Notes under the pieces: generated by a model
Told to the model about the DNA's origin: nothing
The model's database searches: none
Seen by the model: only the letters and a program-made list of their open reading frames with translations
From: Desulfoferula sp040751985
Lineage (GTDB): Bacteria; Desulfobacterota; Desulfarculia; Desulfarculales; Desulfarculaceae
Assembly (NCBI GenBank): GCA_040751985.1
Contig: JBFMFU010000003.1
Location: 9,140-73,139 of the forward strand
Length of the DNA: 64,000 nucleotides
Direction of reading: 5' to 3'
Translations under genes and position numbers: made by a program
Shown here: in pieces, positions 34,443 through 45,393 of the stretch
Numbering within the stretch: position 1 is the stretch's first letter
Layout: every line of letters begins with the position of its first letter

Positions 34443-34814
34443 ATGCACCGCTGCGCGGCCACAGCCTTGTTGTTCTTTTGCGGCGGGGCGTTGCCGGCCT
34501 GCGTGGCCGGCGCGGTCCGCAAGCTGCCGGGCCAGGGGCCCTTTATGGCCCCGGCCGCGCTGCCGACCAGCGGCGGCGGTTGGCTGGGCTGGCTGCTCTT
34601 GGGCGCGGCCCTGGGCCTGGCCCTGGGCTGGGCCGGGCGGCGCTATTGGCTGCGCCGGGCCGCCCAGGGCAAAGGGTTCTGGGCCAGCAGCGACCTCAAC
34701 CGCCTGCAGGCGGCCCTGGGCCTGGTGGAGGAGGTGCTGGCGGGGCTGAAGATCAGGGGCAAGGTGAAGGAGCTGGGGGCGTGGGTGAGGAAGAAGGCAA
34801 GGGAGAAAAGGTAG
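34443..34814 (+). CDS. Hypothetical membrane-anchored protein
   Basis: 123 residues. A possible signal or lipoprotein-like start (MHRCAATALLFFCGGALPACVAG), a clear membrane helix (GWLGWLLLGAALGLALGWAGRRYW, about 46-69) and a basic, helical cytoplasmic tail rich in Lys/Arg. No family recognised. The 181 bp before it hold an AT-rich stretch (34343-34370) but no convincing promoter. Confidence 0.5.
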   Translation: MHRCAATALLFFCGGALPACVAGAVRKLPGQGPFMAPAALPTSGGGWLGWLLLGAALGLALGWAGRRYWLRRAAQGKGFWASSDLNRLQAALGLVEEVLAGLKIRGKVKELGAWVRKKAREKR

Positions 34815-34959
34815 GAGGATGCAGGCGTCGGCCGAGGTACGCAAGCATGATTGCTTACCTGAAACCGGCTGGGATATCATGGCTCCCGAACGGTTCAATC
34901 GCTTTGTTCCTCACTTCTTAAGAGCCGATCGCCGAAACCTTTTTCAGGAGTGCCTGGCC

Positions 34960-35694
34960 ATGAAGACGACGGGTTTTATCTTTGCACTTATCGCTTCATC
35001 TTTGCTCCTGACGCCCACGGCAGCTCTGGCCGCAGACCAGGCGGCAGCCGTAGCCTGGAAACAGGCCAGCCAAACTAACAGCATCTCTGGCTATAAGGAA
35101 TTTTTCGCCAAGTATCCGCGCCGGGAATATGCGCTGGAAGCGGGGCAAAAGCTGCGGGCTCTGGTCGCTTCGGCGATGAAGGAGGTGAAGGAGGTCTCCC
35201 TGGAGGCAGCGCCTGCCAAAGGGAAGGATGTTGGCGGTCAAGTGAAGGATATATTGGGCCTCATCGCCGGAGCCCTGAAAAAGCAAGGCTACAAAATAAA
35301 GACCGGCGCGGGGCACAAGCTGGAGGTCAGCTACGCCGCGCGGCGGCTGCTGGCCGGCAACAAGGATTCATATTGGCATCCCTTTGTCACGCGATACGTG
35401 GTCATGACCTTCAGGCATGCGCAATACGGCCCCTTGTTCCAAAACGTGTACCAGGGCAAGGGGCAGGCCAAAACCACCCTGAAGATGCCGTCCTTGATGA
35501 CGCCGTCCCACCAGAATCCGGTCTATATAATGTGGACGGACAGAGAGGCCGCGCAGTATAAGGGCCAGCCGGCCATAGACTGGGAAGCCGTTTACCCCTT
35601 TAGGGCTTTTCGCGCCGATTTGGGCGGGATGATGCAACAGAGGCCGCCGCTGACCATAGGCGACAAGAGCATGATATCCTTCCTGCCCTATTGA
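34960..35694 (+). CDS. Secreted protein of unknown function
   Basis: 244 residues. Signal peptide about 1-25 (GFIFALIASSLLLTPTAALAA), then a tetratricopeptide-like motif ISGYKEFFAKYPRREYALEAGQKLRAL, a linker, and a beta-rich domain with QGYKIKTGAGHKLEVSYAARRLL. AGGAG lies 9 bases before the ATG at 34960. GC content and codon choice are a little lower than the neighbours, so it may have been acquired. Function unknown. Confidence 0.65.
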   Translation: MKTTGFIFALIASSLLLTPTAALAADQAAAVAWKQASQTNSISGYKEFFAKYPRREYALEAGQKLRALVASAMKEVKEVSLEAAPAKGKDVGGQVKDILGLIAGALKKQGYKIKTGAGHKLEVSYAARRLLAGNKDSYWHPFVTRYVVMTFRHAQYGPLFQNVYQGKGQAKTTLKMPSLMTPSHQNPVYIMWTDREAAQYKGQPAIDWEAVYPFRAFRADLGGMMQQRPPLTIGDKSMISFLPY

Positions 35695-35739
35695 GCGAGC
35701 GCAAGACCTTGTAACTCTCCCTCCCCGCAGACGCCTGCC

Positions 35740-35770
35740 GGGCCGGGCGGCGCATGCCACCGCCCGGCCC
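35740..35770. terminator. Hairpin between convergent genes
   Basis: GGGCCGGGCGG/CCGCCCGGCCC, perfect 11-bp stem with 9-base loop, in the 93-bp space between convergent genes. No T-run, so it is a weak terminator candidate for either strand. Confidence 0.4.
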
Positions 35771-35787
35771 GCGCGATGTTTCTCGGC

Positions 35788-36321
35788 TCAGCGCCGCTTG
35801 AGGCACCAGGCCTGGGCGGCCTGGTCCAGGCTGGGGTAGCAGGGCCCGGCCTCGTCCGAGGCACCCTTGCGCTTCAGGCACCAGCGGTTGGTCACGTACA
35901 CATAGGTGGGCACGCGGCCGTCGTTGCAGCGCACCTGCACCCGCTGCCGGGGCCGGGTGCCGCAACACTTCCACTGGGTGAACAGCTTCCAGCCGTTGCC
36001 GGCGCTGGGGATGGAGGAGGGCATGGGCTCGGGCGCTGGGGCGGGCTTGGGCGTGCACCAGGCTCGGGCCGCCTGGTCCAGGGTGTTGTAGCAGGGCCCG
36101 GCGCCGTCGGGCTGCCCCTTGCGCTTCAGGCACCAGCGGCCCTGGTATTTGACGTACACGGGTGCGCGGCCGTCGGCGCACCTGACCTGCACCCGCTCCA
36201 GGGGGTTCTTGCCACAACAGGTCCACCGGCCCACGATGGTCCAGGCCCAGGCCGAGCCGGTCCAGGCCAGGACCATCAACGACGCCAGGATCAATACATA
36301 CCACGCGCGGGATCGGTTCAT
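35788..36321 (-). CDS. Secreted protein with two tandem Cys-rich repeats
   Basis: 177 residues. Signal peptide about 1-26 (ending SAWA). Two homologous modules of about 60 residues (about 32-88 and 112-174) share the pattern W-x-CCG...RVQVRC-x-DGR...RWCLKRKG...GPCY...LDQAA-AWC, six cysteines each, joined by a Pro/Ala linker. Even cysteine numbers suggest disulfide-stabilised periplasmic domains. Intragenic duplication is plain. No known family recognised; binding of a surface polymer or peptide is possible. AGGAGGAGG precedes the ATG at 36321. Confidence 0.7.
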   Translation of the reverse strand: MNRSRAWYVLILASLMVLAWTGSAWAWTIVGRWTCCGKNPLERVQVRCADGRAPVYVKYQGRWCLKRKGQPDGAGPCYNTLDQAARAWCTPKPAPAPEPMPSSIPSAGNGWKLFTQWKCCGTRPRQRVQVRCNDGRVPTYVYVTNRWCLKRKGASDEAGPCYPSLDQAAQAWCLKRR

Positions 36322-36591
36322 GGCCTCCTCCTATTAGTGTCGGCTGGAAAATCGGGGACTATTTTCAGTGGGCTGGGCGCCGGGCGGCGCCGAAGATGCA
36401 GCGGCGGACAAGACGCCGGAAAGGCCCCGACCAGAGAAGCCAGGGCCGCGGGCCAGACCTTGACTGGCAACGGCGCAGTCACGGGGCGGCGGCTCACCTT
36501 TGATTATGGCCCAGGACCCGGCGGAGGTACCTTGCGCCCAAGATAGCCCGGCCCGGCGAGCGCAGTCAATCGGATGGTGAGGGCCGGCCCC

Positions 36592-36690
36592 TCAGGCGAA
36601 CAACGCCGCCGCCGCGTCGGCCATGGCCAGGCCCTGGGGGCTGGGTAGGAGCCGGCCGGCAAGCGGGGCCCCTTTTCCGGAGGCCTCGGG
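36592..36690 (-). pseudogene. Orphan copy of the hemW 3' end
   Basis: The minus strand encodes GRLLPSPQGLAMADAAAALFA and a stop, nearly the same as the last residues of HemW at 38760. Nucleotide identity is about 88% over 66 bases, with 23 bases identical (36611-36633 and 38779-38801). Upstream the frame continues as EASGKGAPLA and then loses similarity. It is a relic left by a duplication or insertion in the hemW tail. Confidence 0.72.
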
Positions 36691-36695
36691 GGCGC

Positions 36696-36865
36696 CTAAT
36701 GTACTGGGCTGGGTATCTCCACAGCCGGGCCGAAGGAAAGGCAGCGGGTGGCGTACAACGTCACGCACAGGGATTTAAACCCTGCTTCCAGGCGGTCCAG
36801 GCAGGCGATGGTGCAGCTCTGGCATCCGATGCAGTTGTCGCGGTCCTGATAAAGCCGATAGAGGC
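36696..36865 (-). pseudogene. Fragment of a 4Fe-4S ferredoxin-type subunit
   Basis: The translation LYRLYQDRDNCIGCQSCTIAC shows a CxxCxxCxxxC cluster motif as in DMSO-reductase-type electron-transfer subunits, but there is no start codon and the frame ends after about 30 unrelated residues at 36696. It directly follows a molybdo-oxidoreductase tail, the usual gene order for such complexes, so both are relics of one operon. Confidence 0.6.
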
Positions 36866-37048
36866 TTACTGTTTCTCTTCGCTGACAAAGGCCCTGATCT
36901 CCCCCGAGGCCCGGCTGGAGGAGACCCTCACCCAGTCGCCGTCCCCCACTCCCAGCTCAGCGGCGGGTCCGGAGTTGATCTAGAGCCGGTTCTCGCCGGA
37001 CAACTCATCCAGATAGATGTTGTCCCAGATTACCTCAGCGCCCTTGAT
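36866..37048 (-). pseudogene. C-terminal fragment of a molybdopterin oxidoreductase
   Basis: The minus strand gives KGAEVIWDNIYLDELSGEN, a TAG at 36982-36980, then INSGPAAELGVGDGDWVRV and a stop at 36866. This is the molybdopterin-dinucleotide-binding end of the family. The TAG stands where Trp is common (RLW-IN), consistent with one base change from TGG. A TAA at 37051-37049 closes the frame upstream, so the catalytic part is missing. Non-functional. Confidence 0.65.
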
Positions 37049-37097
37049 TTACATCGCCTATGGTTATCTTGGTCCGACCCCAGGCCCCACCCTCTTG

Positions 37098-38000
37098 CTA
37101 TTTCTGGTTCTTGGGCTTTTTGAACACCAGGAATGGACAGAGCTTACAAATGTTGAAGCCAGGATAGGTCTCACCGGTTCGCGGGAAGGATACCCCGCCA
37201 TCACGAATGGTGCGTTCGAGCATCCAGTGAACCGTTGGTTCCATCTGGGCGTATGGCATGATCCAGTTGACTTCGCTTTGCTCCGTCTTGCCGGCGGTAT
37301 AGCTGCTGCTGCACATTTGGGTGACATTAAATTTGTCCATAACGAAACACTGGACACAGCCGTGGCAGATCGAGGAATTCATAGTCATGATCATCTCAAA
37401 GGGATGTGTTTCAAAGACTGCATCCCAGTCGTTGGCAAGATGATACGACTGAAGGGAATCGCACATGCCGTGGATAAGGTCCGGCGTGAAGGGCGCCTTG
37501 TGCAGGGGCGCGGTGGCAAAGGCCAGTGGTTCTTGGGGTAGTCTTTTTTTCGTCTTTACGAACCGCTCGGCCTGTTCCCAGCTCTTGGTGTATTTGAGAT
37601 GGCTCTTGATCTCGCCGTCATCTATTTCCTTCCACCGCATGACATACTTGGCGTTGGAACATCCTATCTTATCCTCTGTTCCGAGCAGGATGTCTCCCCG
37701 CTGTCGGCTTGCGGCCACATAGGCGCAGAAGGTCACGGGATGAAGGGATATTTTGTAATCGGCATTGTCCTTGAAGTCGTTCAGTTCCTTTTCATCGAAA
37801 AAATATTTAACCGCGACGGGGTAGTATTTCATCTTGAGGAAATTTCTCAAGGCGAATACGATACCGGCATCGCTGATTTTCCCCCCCGTCTCGCCCGCAC
37901 GTTCGAGTATCGATTTGGCGAGGGCCACGTCATCGAGACAAAGCTCATAGTCCACCGGCACTTGCGCTACTTCAAACTGCATCGCCTTTTCCTGTGCCAT
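37098..38000 (-). CDS. DUF169 family protein
   Basis: 300 residues from ATG at 38000 (GAGGG 7 bases upstream; an in-frame TTG at 38036 lacks a site). It matches the DUF169 family of anaerobes and archaea: KYYPVAVKYFFDE, CAYVAASRQRGDILLGTEDKIGCSNAKYVM, and several late cysteines (SSICHGCVQC, FNICKLCPFL) that could bind a metal or Fe-S cluster. GC content is well below the surrounding genes, so horizontal transfer is likely. It sits in the degraded patch with molybdo-oxidoreductase relics. Function unknown. Confidence 0.75.
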   Translation of the reverse strand: MAQEKAMQFEVAQVPVDYELCLDDVALAKSILERAGETGGKISDAGIVFALRNFLKMKYYPVAVKYFFDEKELNDFKDNADYKISLHPVTFCAYVAASRQRGDILLGTEDKIGCSNAKYVMRWKEIDDGEIKSHLKYTKSWEQAERFVKTKKRLPQEPLAFATAPLHKAPFTPDLIHGMCDSLQSYHLANDWDAVFETHPFEMIMTMNSSICHGCVQCFVMDKFNVTQMCSSSYTAGKTEQSEVNWIMPYAQMEPTVHWMLERTIRDGGVSFPRTGETYPGFNICKLCPFLVFKKPKNQK

Positions 38001-38266
38001 CTTTTCACCCTCTTCCGGGGTTAGTGTTTTTCGCAAAGCAAGTCATGCCGCCCTGCCATTCTAATTATTGGTACGGCCAGTACTCTGTAGGCTATTCTGT
38101 TGACCACCACCTTGATGGGACAGCGTACAGAGCAATAAAGCACAGGCTATAAACCTCCGCTGACATGGCCTTGCCCTGCCTCCTGGTTAACGGGACTTCC
38201 TGCCTTCTGCCGGGGAGGGCGACTCCCATTACCGGGGTCATGGATGGTATTGTCAGATGCCAGTCT

Positions 38267-38296
38267 AGGCCGAGCCAAGGCGGTGGCTCGGCCTAC
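38267..38296 (-). terminator. Hairpin overlapping the end of the 79-residue gene
   Basis: TAGGCCGAGCCA/TGGCTCGGCCTA, perfect 12-bp stem with 6-base loop, beginning at the stop codon of the small gene. No T-run follows. The rest of the gap 38001-38266 shows no ORF or clear promoter. Confidence 0.45.
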
Positions 38297-38532
38297 CACC
38301 CGCCTTGATCCCTGTTCTCGTCCTCTTCATAAGTAGCCTTCAGCACCCGGCGGACTCCCCGGAAGACATATGGCGTGTTCCAACTGGCCACCATGTGCTC
38401 AAAGGCCTTCCGGGCCTCGGCCTCCACTTGGTCAGCCGGCGTTTCAGAGGGAATATCCACAAAAAGGAGCTCTCTTTCCCCCAGCGGCTTGTTAGCGAAA
38501 CCCGCCTCTATTTCCACGGTTTTTTGTTCCAT
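38293..38532 (-). CDS. Small acidic protein of unknown function
   Basis: 79 residues from ATG at 38532 (GGGAGGGCGCC upstream). Beta-strand-like MEQKTVEIEAGFANKPLGERELLFVDIPSETP, then a helix (ADQVEAEARKAFEHMVASW) and an acidic tail. No cysteines or membrane segment. It belongs to the same patch as the DUF169 gene and is isolated. No family recognised. Confidence 0.55.
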   Translation of the reverse strand: MEQKTVEIEAGFANKPLGERELLFVDIPSETPADQVEAEARKAFEHMVASWNTPYVFRGVRRVLKATYEEDENRDQGGW

Positions 38533-38759
38533 GGCGCCCTCCCTTGCCTGGGAACCAGGAGGTTGCTTTCGCCCACCTCCCCTCATAGCCCGCGGCTCAA
38601 GGATGGCCCTAACTACTTTAAATGAGATATCTATTCAAAAAAGTTCGCCACCGGAACCCGTGAAGAACCCAACTGAACAAGACCCCGCAGGCCTGGGAAA
38701 TACCCTAATTACACTATACGTATTATATCTTTAGATTGCAAGAAAAAGGCGCCCGATTA

Positions 38760-39890
38760 TCAGGCGAACAGGGCCGCGGCCGCGTCGGCCATGGCCAGGC
38801 CGCGGCGGCTGGGTATGAGCCGGCCGCGGCCGACACGGGCCCAGCCGCGGGCCTCCATCTGGGCTATGGCCTTGGCGTACACCCGCCGGGGGTCGGCCCC
38901 CAGGACCGCGGCCAGGCGGGCCAACTCCACGCCGTGGGTGGTGCGTAGGCCCAGCATGATCAGCTCCAGGGCCCGCTGGGCCGGGCTCAGCTCCTCGCGC
39001 ATGGCAAAGGGCTCCCCGCCGGCCTCCAGCGCCGCGCAGTAGGCCGCCACCTCCGGCGTCCAGGCCCAGCGCACGCCGGCCAGGTGGCCGTGGGCGCCGG
39101 GGCCCAGGGCCAGATAGTCGCCGCCGCGCCAGGTGGACTGGTTGTGGCGGCACTCATGGCCCGGCCGGGCGTAGTTGCTCACCTCGTAGCGCAGGAGCCC
39201 GGCCGCGGTGAGCACTTTCAAGGCCCGCGCTTCCATGGCCGCCACGGCCTCCTCGCTGGGCAGGGGCGCGCGGCCCTTGACGTAGCGGCGGCCGAAGGGC
39301 GTGGCCGGGTTCAGGGTCAGTTCGTACAGGGACAGGTGCGCGGGCTTTAGTTCCAGGGCCGCCTGCAGGTCGGCCGCGGCCAGCTCCGGGCTCTGGCCGG
39401 GCAGGCCGTAGATCAGGTCCAGGTTGAGGTTGCTGAAGCCGGCGGCCCGGGCCTGGGCCGCGGCCCGGCGGGTGTCGGCCGGCGTGTGCCGCCGGCCCAG
39501 GGCCCGCAGCAGGCCGGGGTCGAAGCTCTGGGCGCCCAGGCTCAGGCGGTTGAAGCCGGCCGCCCTGAGCGCCCCCAGCTTGGCCTGGCTCAGGGCGCCG
39601 GGATTGGCCTCCAGGGAGACCTCGGCGCCGGGCTCGATGCCCATGGCCTGGGTTATGGCGGCCAGCAGGCCGGCCAGGGCGGCCGCGGGCAGCATGGCCG
39701 GGGTGCCGCCGCCGAAGTAGAGCGTCTCTAGCCTGCGGCCGGCGGCCTGCTCGGCCACCCGCGGCAAATGCAAGGCCAGGCCCGCCAAGAGGCGGCGGGC
39801 CTGGCCTTGGTCATAGGTCTGGGCCAAGAAGTCGCAGTAGGGGCAGCGGGCCGGACAAAAGGGCAGGTGCAGATACAGCCCCAGCCCCAT
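38760..39890 (-). CDS. hemW: HemW, radical SAM heme chaperone
   Basis: 376 residues. Radical SAM cluster motif C12-x3-C16-x2-C19 in LPFCPARCPYCDF, then YFGGGTPAMLP, SLGAQSFDPGLLRALGRRH, DLIYGLPGQSPE and the HemN_C-type end. It matches HemW (formerly called oxygen-independent coproporphyrinogen oxidase-like), which inserts heme into client enzymes; the extra Cys of true HemN is absent. ATG at 39890, 5 bases after the CoA-ligase stop. A second diverged copy of its last 25 codons lies at 36592. Confidence 0.9.
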   Translation of the reverse strand: MGLGLYLHLPFCPARCPYCDFLAQTYDQGQARRLLAGLALHLPRVAEQAAGRRLETLYFGGGTPAMLPAAALAGLLAAITQAMGIEPGAEVSLEANPGALSQAKLGALRAAGFNRLSLGAQSFDPGLLRALGRRHTPADTRRAAAQARAAGFSNLNLDLIYGLPGQSPELAAADLQAALELKPAHLSLYELTLNPATPFGRRYVKGRAPLPSEEAVAAMEARALKVLTAAGLLRYEVSNYARPGHECRHNQSTWRGGDYLALGPGAHGHLAGVRWAWTPEVAAYCAALEAGGEPFAMREELSPAQRALELIMLGLRTTHGVELARLAAVLGADPRRVYAKAIAQMEARGWARVGRGRLIPSRRGLAMADAAAALFA

Positions 39891-39894
39891 CGGG

Positions 39895-41622
39895 TTAACT
39901 GCTCTGGGTGGCGGCGGCGGCCTCCTCTTCCTTGAGCACCCGCCGCAGCACCTTGCCCACCATGGTCTTGGGCAGCTCGCTACGGAACTCCACGATGGAG
40001 GGCACCTTGTAGCTGGTCATGTTCTGGGCGCACCAGTCGATGATGTCCTGCTCGCTCACCTGGCCCACGCTCTCGGGCTTGAGCACCACGAAGGCCTTGA
40101 GCACCTCGCCCACCTTGGGGTGGGGCAGGCCGATCACCGCCACCTCCAGCACGTCCGGGTGGCTGAACAAGTAGTCCTCCACCTCCTTGGGGAAGACGCT
40201 GAAGCCCTTGTGCTTCACCAGGTCCTTGGCCCGGTCCATGATGAAGGTCCAGCCGCGGTCGTTCATGTAGGCGATGTCGCCGGTGTAGAGCCAGCCATCG
40301 CGCAGGGTGCGGGCGGTCTCCTCGGGCCGGTTCAGGTAGCCCTTCATCACCTGGGGTCCCTTGACGCACAGCTCGCCCACCTGGTCCGGGCCAAAGCCCA
40401 GCTGGGTCTGGCCGGTCTCCAGGTCCATGATCTTCAGGTCGGTGTTGGGGAAGGGCAGGCCGATGGAGCCCATGACCCGCTCGGCGCCGGGCCGCTGCTT
40501 AAAGGGGTTGGCCGTTACCACCGGCGAGGACTCGCTGAGGCCGTAGCCCTCCACCACCAGGGCCCCGAACTTCTTCTCGAAGGCGGTCTGCACCTCCCGG
40601 GGCAGGGGCCCGGCCCCGCTCAGGCAGCGGGTCAGGGGGCTGAGGTCGTACTTCTCCAGGCCGGGGGTGTTGTTGATCTTGTTGAACAGCACCGCCACGC
40701 CGGCCATGCACAACTGGGTGTCCCGGCCCCATTTCTCTAGCTGGGCGGCCCAGTCGTGCATGTCCTCGGGCGGCCGCGGGAACAGCAGCATGAAGCCGCC
40801 GGTGGCCACCGCGATGTTCATGCAGCAGGTCATGGCGAAGACGTGGAACAGGGGCAGCACGCCCACCCAGCCGGCGTCGCGCGGGAAGTCCTGGCCGATC
40901 CAGGCCTTGCCCGACACGGCGTTGCTCACCAGGTTATAGGAGGTGAGCATGGCCCCCTTGGGGGTGCCGGTGGTGCCGCCGGTGTACTGCAGGGCGGCCA
41001 CATCGTTGATTGGGTCTATCTCCACCAAGGGCGGGTTGGGCGCGGTCTTGAGCAGGTCCCGGAACTTGTGGGCCTGGGCAGGCAGGGCGCCGGTGGGTAT
41101 CTTGCCCAGCTTCTTGCCCAGCCACTTCTTGAGCCCGCTGATCTTGAGCAGGTCGGCGATGTTGGTGCCGATCAGGTGCTTGACGCCGGTCTCGGCCAGC
41201 ACCCGGCCGGCCTCGGCATACACCGCGTCCAGCACCACCAGGGCCTTGGCGCCGGAGTCGTTGAGCTGGTGCTTGATCTCCAGGGCCTTGTAGGTGGGGT
41301 TGATGGCGGTCACCGCCAGGCCCAGGCGCTGGGCGGCGTAGAAGGCGATGACGAACTGGGGCGAGTTGGGCAGGATTAGGGCCAGCACGTCGCCCTTAAC
41401 CAGCCCCAGCTTGGCCAGGGCCGTGGCCAGGCGGTCCACCGCGTCGTCCAGCTCCCGGTAGCGCAGCACCGAGTCCAGGAACACGATGGCCTTGTCGTTG
41501 GGGTAGGCCGTGGCGGTGTCGCGCAGCAGGTCGCTGAGGCTTACCTGGGGGAACTCCAAGAGCTTGGGCACGCCCTGGGGCCAATCGCCGTACCAGGGCC
41601 GCTCGCCTAGACTGGGGGCCAT
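39895..41622 (-). CDS. Long-chain-type acyl-CoA ligase
   Basis: 575 residues from ATG at 41622 with AAGGAGGAAT upstream. ANL motifs: LQYTGGTTGTPKGAMLTSYN, GYGLSESSPV, GWLYTGDIAYMNDRGWTFIMDRAKDLVKHKGF and the C-terminal PKTMVGKVLRR with the adenylation Lys. It resembles FadD-like ligases more than the ligase at 13791. It probably feeds fatty acids into beta-oxidation. hemW follows immediately on the same strand. Confidence 0.9.
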   Translation of the reverse strand: MAPSLGERPWYGDWPQGVPKLLEFPQVSLSDLLRDTATAYPNDKAIVFLDSVLRYRELDDAVDRLATALAKLGLVKGDVLALILPNSPQFVIAFYAAQRLGLAVTAINPTYKALEIKHQLNDSGAKALVVLDAVYAEAGRVLAETGVKHLIGTNIADLLKISGLKKWLGKKLGKIPTGALPAQAHKFRDLLKTAPNPPLVEIDPINDVAALQYTGGTTGTPKGAMLTSYNLVSNAVSGKAWIGQDFPRDAGWVGVLPLFHVFAMTCCMNIAVATGGFMLLFPRPPEDMHDWAAQLEKWGRDTQLCMAGVAVLFNKINNTPGLEKYDLSPLTRCLSGAGPLPREVQTAFEKKFGALVVEGYGLSESSPVVTANPFKQRPGAERVMGSIGLPFPNTDLKIMDLETGQTQLGFGPDQVGELCVKGPQVMKGYLNRPEETARTLRDGWLYTGDIAYMNDRGWTFIMDRAKDLVKHKGFSVFPKEVEDYLFSHPDVLEVAVIGLPHPKVGEVLKAFVVLKPESVGQVSEQDIIDWCAQNMTSYKVPSIVEFRSELPKTMVGKVLRRVLKEEEAAAATQSS

Positions 41623-41786
41623 GATTCCTCCTTGCGGGGCCGTGCGAGGGCCCCAACGATGCTGTAGGCAAGCAGGCGCAGCGGGCAAAATACCCTGGAA
41701 AAGGGGCGATGTCAATCCAGACCGGATCGCCGGGAACGGAAAAAGACCTTGACCAGAGGCCGCTCACTGGTTAGCTTCCTAAGCCC

Positions 41787-42905
41787 ATGGGGGAGAAACC
41801 AACCGCGCGCAGCTCCGCGGAGCTGCTGGACTGGCTGGCCCTGCGCCTGATCCCAGGCGTGGGCAGCGTCACCTACGCCCGCCTGCTGGGGGCCTTCGGC
41901 TCGCCGGGGGCGGCCCTGGGCGCGCCCCTCAAGCAGCTCTTGACCCTGTCCGGCCTGCGCGAGTCGGTGGCCCGGGCCGTGCACCAGCGGGCCTTTGCCG
42001 TGGACCCGCAGAAGGAGCTGGCCGCCCTGGAGCGCATGGGCGCGGTCATCGTGCGCCTGGGCGAGCCCGAGTACCCGCCGCTCTTGGCCAAGATATACGC
42101 CCCGCCGCCGCTGTTGTTCGTGCGCGGCTCGTTGGCCGGCTGCGCGGACGGCGGGGTGGCGGTGGTGGGCAGCCGCAGCATGAGCCCCTACGGCCGCCGC
42201 CTGGCCGGCGAGCTGGGCCGCGACCTGGCCCAGGCCGGGGTGAGCCTGATCTCGGGCCTGGCCCGGGGCGTGGACGCGGTGGCCCACCGCGGGGCCTTGG
42301 CCGCCGGCGGGCACACGGTGGGGGTGCTGGGCTGCGGCCTGAACGTGGCCTACCCCCGCGAGCACCAAGAGCTGATCGTGGAGGTGGCCAGGGCCGGGGC
42401 GGTGGTGAGCGAGTTCCCCCTAAACACGCCGCCGGCGCCGGGCAACTTCCCGGTGCGCAACCGCATCATCAGCGGCCTGTCCCGGGCGGTGGTGGTGGTG
42501 GAGGCGGGGCTCAAGAGCGGCTCGCTCATCACCGCCCGCCACGCCCTGGACCAAGGCCGGGAGATGTTCGCGGTGCCCGGCCCGGTGGGCGCGCCCCAGA
42601 GCGCCGGCTGCAACGCCCTGATAAGCCAGGGCGCGCGCCTTTTGACCTCGGCCCGGGACATCCTGGCCCCCGGCTCCCTGCCGCCGGTGCCCTCGGCGGC
42701 CGCGGCCGGCCCGGAGGCCGCCCAGGAGCTGGCCCCGGCCGAGGCCGCCCTGCTCAGTCTCATCGGCCAGGAGCCGGTGCACATCGACAACCTGGCCCGC
42801 TCCTCGGGCCTGGGCCCCGGCGAGCTGAGCATGCTGCTGCTGCATCTGGTATTGTCCGAGCGCATCCTGGAGTTGCCGGGCAAGCACTACGTGGTTAACG
42901 TTTAG
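41787..42905 (+). CDS. dprA: DNA processing protein DprA
   Basis: 372 residues. N-terminal SAM-like helices, then the Rossmann-like DprA core: VAVVGSRSMSPYGRR, ISGLARGVDAVAHRGAL, GVLGCGLNVAYPREH, GNFPVRNRIISGLSRAVVVVEAGLKSGSLITARHALDQGREMFAVPG and SAGCNALISQGA. A winged-helix C-terminus follows. DprA loads RecA on incoming single-stranded DNA. It is followed 35 bp on by topA, a common pairing. No strong ribosome site is seen at the ATG. Confidence 0.93.
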   Translation: MGEKPTARSSAELLDWLALRLIPGVGSVTYARLLGAFGSPGAALGAPLKQLLTLSGLRESVARAVHQRAFAVDPQKELAALERMGAVIVRLGEPEYPPLLAKIYAPPPLLFVRGSLAGCADGGVAVVGSRSMSPYGRRLAGELGRDLAQAGVSLISGLARGVDAVAHRGALAAGGHTVGVLGCGLNVAYPREHQELIVEVARAGAVVSEFPLNTPPAPGNFPVRNRIISGLSRAVVVVEAGLKSGSLITARHALDQGREMFAVPGPVGAPQSAGCNALISQGARLLTSARDILAPGSLPPVPSAAAAGPEAAQELAPAEAALLSLIGQEPVHIDNLARSSGLGPGELSMLLLHLVLSERILELPGKHYVVNV

Positions 42906-42940
42906 GGGATACATCAGCGCTTGAGACGACGCGAGAGGAT

Positions 42941-45328
<2,388 letters not shown>

Positions 45329-45351
45329 ACCCGGCATGCGGGCAAAGCAAA

Positions 45352-45382
45352 GGGCGGGGCCCGTGCCCCGCCCCGGTGGTTT
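45352..45382. terminator. Intrinsic terminator between topA and a convergent gene
   Basis: GGGCGGGG/CCCCGCCC 8-bp stem with a 6-base loop, then CGGTGGTTT on the plus strand. It can serve both topA and the convergent binding-protein gene. Confidence 0.6.
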
Positions 45383-45393
45383 GGCGCCGCGCC

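Noticed and set aside
36980..36982. In-frame TAG in the molybdo-oxidoreductase fragment as a possible pyrrolysine codon
   Set aside because: The fragment is truncated on both sides and the TAG stands where Trp is usual; decay is the simpler reading.
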